Below, in pieces: positions 62,943 to 64,000 of a DNA stretch of 64,000 nt (the first letter of the stretch is position 1; each line of letters begins with the position of its first letter). Position numbers and translations under genes: made by a program. The notes beneath the pieces were generated by a model. That model did not search any database and was not told the DNA's origin. It saw nothing but the letters and a program-made list of their open reading frames with translations. Location: NCBI GenBank assembly GCA_017640605.1, contig JAEPQH010000004.1:226333-290332 (forward strand), given 5' to 3'. The stretch comes from Balneolaceae bacterium (lineage in GTDB: Bacteria; Bacteroidota; Rhodothermia; Balneolales; Balneolaceae).

Positions 62943-63443
62943 CTATTTACTGCCTGGTAATGCAATAGCCAAATAAATAGAAAACATTACTAAATTTGAT
63001 AAAATGTTTGCAAGCAAAGAATTCTTAACGGCTGTAAAAAAAGATCTATTTTTATTGTTAGCCCAAATGAAAAAAGGAATTTCTATTACAATGGATAATA
63101 TAAATGCTGACAAAAAGCCTATATAAAATCCAGTGATTTCATAATCACCTAAATTTGTTTGGCCTCCCCAAAAATCATAGTTGTTACCAAATTTTGAAAA
63201 ATGTGGAGCTATAAACCAAAGACCAAAAAACATTGAAACATAGTTACCGAATATTATAGGGATTGATTTGATATCAACTTTGTATATATAATTGAGAATT
63301 TTAGTCTCACCTAACCCAATAAGAAGATTAATCAAAAACAGATGCAGTATACCAAACCACATCATAGGAGAGCCTGCATTTCCATATACCGGTGTAACCA
63401 GAAAAAAGAGTATTAAAATTGTTGTTAGAAAATATTTGGACAT
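62943..63443 (-). CDS. Cassette-borne membrane protein with signal-like N-terminus
   Basis: 166 residues from the ATG at 63443 (MSKYFLTTILILFFLVTPVY). The ATG at 63458 lies within the closing box GTTATGC of site 5 and would add five residues. There are four to five hydrophobic helices ('FGILHLFLINLLIGLG', 'FGNYVSMFFGLWFIA', 'FYIGFLSAFILSIVIEIPFF', 'ILSNLVMFSIYLAIALP'). Family not recognised. The stop is 2 bases before the opening box of site 4. Phe/Ile-rich, AT-rich codon use compared with the housekeeping genes. Confidence 0.65.
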   Translation of the reverse strand: MSKYFLTTILILFFLVTPVYGNAGSPMMWFGILHLFLINLLIGLGETKILNYIYKVDIKSIPIIFGNYVSMFFGLWFIAPHFSKFGNNYDFWGGQTNLGDYEITGFYIGFLSAFILSIVIEIPFFIWANNKNRSFFTAVKNSLLANILSNLVMFSIYLAIALPGSK

Positions 63444-63454
63444 CTGGAAAAGTA

Positions 63455-63544
63455 GCATAACGACCCGGCGTTTAAGCGGCGAGCCTGGGGTTTAAAATTA
63501 AAGACCCGAACCGCGTCCGAGTCCGCTTAAAACGCCTGTTATAC
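63455..63544 (-). repeat. attC-like site 5, the best preserved
   Basis: Ninety bases. On the minus strand: GTATAAC, one base, GGCGTTTTAAGCGG, a 41-base variable part with nested hairpins, CCGCTTAAACGCC, spacer GGGTC, GTTATGC. The two outer boxes pair except one wobble. The inner arms pair with a single extra T. Unequal spacers between outer and inner boxes form an unpaired central bubble. These are the defining structural traits of integron attC sites. Confidence 0.75.
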
Positions 63545-63559
63545 ACAGGTTTAAAGTTT

Positions 63560-63766
63560 TTAAGCTTTAAGAATTTGTATGTAGAAGTACAGATTCACCA
63601 TGGCTATAAACCCTCCAAGATAAGTAAAAACAAATGTCCAATATCTTTTTGGGTTTTTATCCTTATCTGTGAATCCTGCTAGATTAATTGTTTTCTTAGT
63701 AAAAAGTTGAAGGAGCAGTAGAGATAAAAACATGCCAGCAAACACTCCAAATAAAAAGTTGATCAT
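63560..63766 (-). CDS. Cassette-borne small membrane protein
   Basis: 68 residues with two hydrophobic helices (about 2-21 and 45-66) separated by a charged loop (KKTINLAGFTDKDKNPKRYW). No family recognised. The start lies 22 bases after the closing box GTTATAC of site 6 and the stop 15 bases before the opening box of site 5. Confidence 0.65.
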   Translation of the reverse strand: MINFLFGVFAGMFLSLLLLQLFTKKTINLAGFTDKDKNPKRYWTFVFTYLGGFIAMVNLYFYIQILKA

Positions 63767-63788
63767 AGGATTGTTTTTAGAATTCTGT

Positions 63789-63870
63789 GTATAACGACCC
63801 GGCGTTTAAGCGGCGAGCCTGGGGATTAAAATTAAAGACCCGAACTGCGTCCGAGTCCGCTCATATCTTG
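63789..63870 (-). repeat. attC-like site 6, partly outside view
   Basis: GTATAAC (63789-63795), spacer GACCC, GGCGTTTAAGCGGCGAGCCT, then GACCCGAACTGCGTCCGAGT and CCGCTC: nearly identical to site 5 up to about 63858. The other outer box is not seen before the window edge, so the site is either truncated or much longer. Confidence 0.6.
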
Positions 63871-63903
63871 AATAGTAGTTATTTTGGAGGTAAATAAACA
63901 CAG

Positions 63904-63984
63904 TCCTTCGGGCCGGTAGCACGCGCTGTCCGCTTGGTGCACACTTCGGTGATGCTGATTTCAAGGATTCCCCGGCCCGAAGGA
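63904..63984. repeat. 13-bp perfect inverted repeat with 55-base loop at the window edge
   Basis: TCCTTCGGGCCGG (63904-63916) and CCGGCCCGAAGGA (63972-63984) are exact reverse complements; the loop is GC-rich with CACACTTCGGTG inside. No ORF covers it. It may be the stem of a further recombination site, a structured RNA or a terminator-like element. 63871-64000 otherwise shows no gene. Confidence 0.6.
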
Positions 63985-64000
63985 TGCTTTACAGCCCCAA

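Larger units (their letters stand above)
60568..64000 (-). mobile_element. Probable integron gene-cassette array (open at right edge)
   Basis: Five units are visible. Each consists of one gene or gene pair on the minus strand, followed by a related imperfect palindrome. Read in gene direction the palindromes open with GTATAAC, GCATAAC or CATTAAC, and close with GTTATGC, GTTATAC or GTTATCC. The best site (63455-63544) has inner arms GGCGTTTTAAGCGG and CCGCTTAAACGCC, which pair with one extra base on one arm, as attC sites do. The gene contents (toxin-antitoxin, small unknown and membrane proteins) are typical of sedentary chromosomal integrons. No integrase or attI is inside the window; they may lie beyond the right edge. 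The array ends at metK. Confidence 0.7.

Noticed and set aside
60568..63870. CRISPR array
   Set aside because: The repeated units are long, palindromic, diverged and separated by genes, not short direct repeats with uniform spacers.

Overview
The window reads like a chromosome segment from the Bacteroidota/Rhodothermota/Balneolota side of the tree, most likely a marine Balneolales-type bacterium (inference; there is no rRNA to prove it). The pointers are secreted VPS10/BNR and M28 proteins, an HU-like protein fused to a SPOR domain, PorT-type barrels, starts that mostly lack a Shine-Dalgarno sequence, and TAnnTTTG-like promoter boxes. Base composition is AT-leaning and almost all bases code. 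No tRNA, rRNA or CRISPR array was seen.

Layout. 1-2.3 kb: the end of an MscS-type channel gene, a secreted protein and an ankyrin protein. 2.5-11.5 kb, minus strand: a large VPS10-like protein, then a compact operon (outer-membrane barrel, HU protein, HU-SPOR membrane protein, ExbB, ExbD, TonB). 11.6-21.3 kb: alanine-type symporter, DinB, MarC, GAF and TerB-like proteins, a minus-strand run headed by a Tat-type sugar isomerase, and a divergent GMC dehydrogenase pair. 21.3-24.2 kb: a repeat-rich patch with REP-like palindromes, a decayed RAYT transposase, long direct repeats and small membrane proteins. 24.2-34.5 kb: an ABC exporter with an Lgt-family gene between its two parts, two paralogous 85-residue Trp-rich membrane proteins, a PorT-like barrel, uvrA with a stray uvrA 3' remnant, and comEC. 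34.6-38.9 kb: five overlapping genes (GNAT acyltransferase, FabZ-like dehydratase, ketosynthase, acyl carrier protein, membrane glycosyltransferase) that look like a dedicated lipid-modification pathway. 38.9-48.1 kb: MarR regulator, cyclase-TPR protein, phosphoesterase-barrel fusion, HTH pair, Nudix, CDP-alcohol transferase and ftsY. 48.1-55.2 kb: a 34-codon gene with its own terminator, divergent from an exported TPR-CHAT protease; then an M28 peptidase, scpA, an ECF sigma factor and a membrane TPR protein that looks like its anti-sigma. 55.2-60.6 kb: ppk1, ruvB, a toxin-antitoxin pair bracketed by direct repeats, and metK.

60.6 kb to the right edge: what I read as the end of a chromosomal integron cassette array. 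Small genes, all on the minus strand (unknown protein, Phd-ParE pair, three small membrane proteins), alternate with related imperfect palindromes whose ends read GTATAAC/GTTATGC. The inner arms pair with one extra base on one side, as in attC sites. Start or stop codons lie close to, or inside, these end boxes. No integrase gene is inside the window.

The most distinctive observations are the cassette array, the 34-residue peptide gene beside the CHAT protease, the HU/HU-SPOR/ExbBD/TonB operon, the five-gene acyl cassette, and the REP/RAYT remnant patch.
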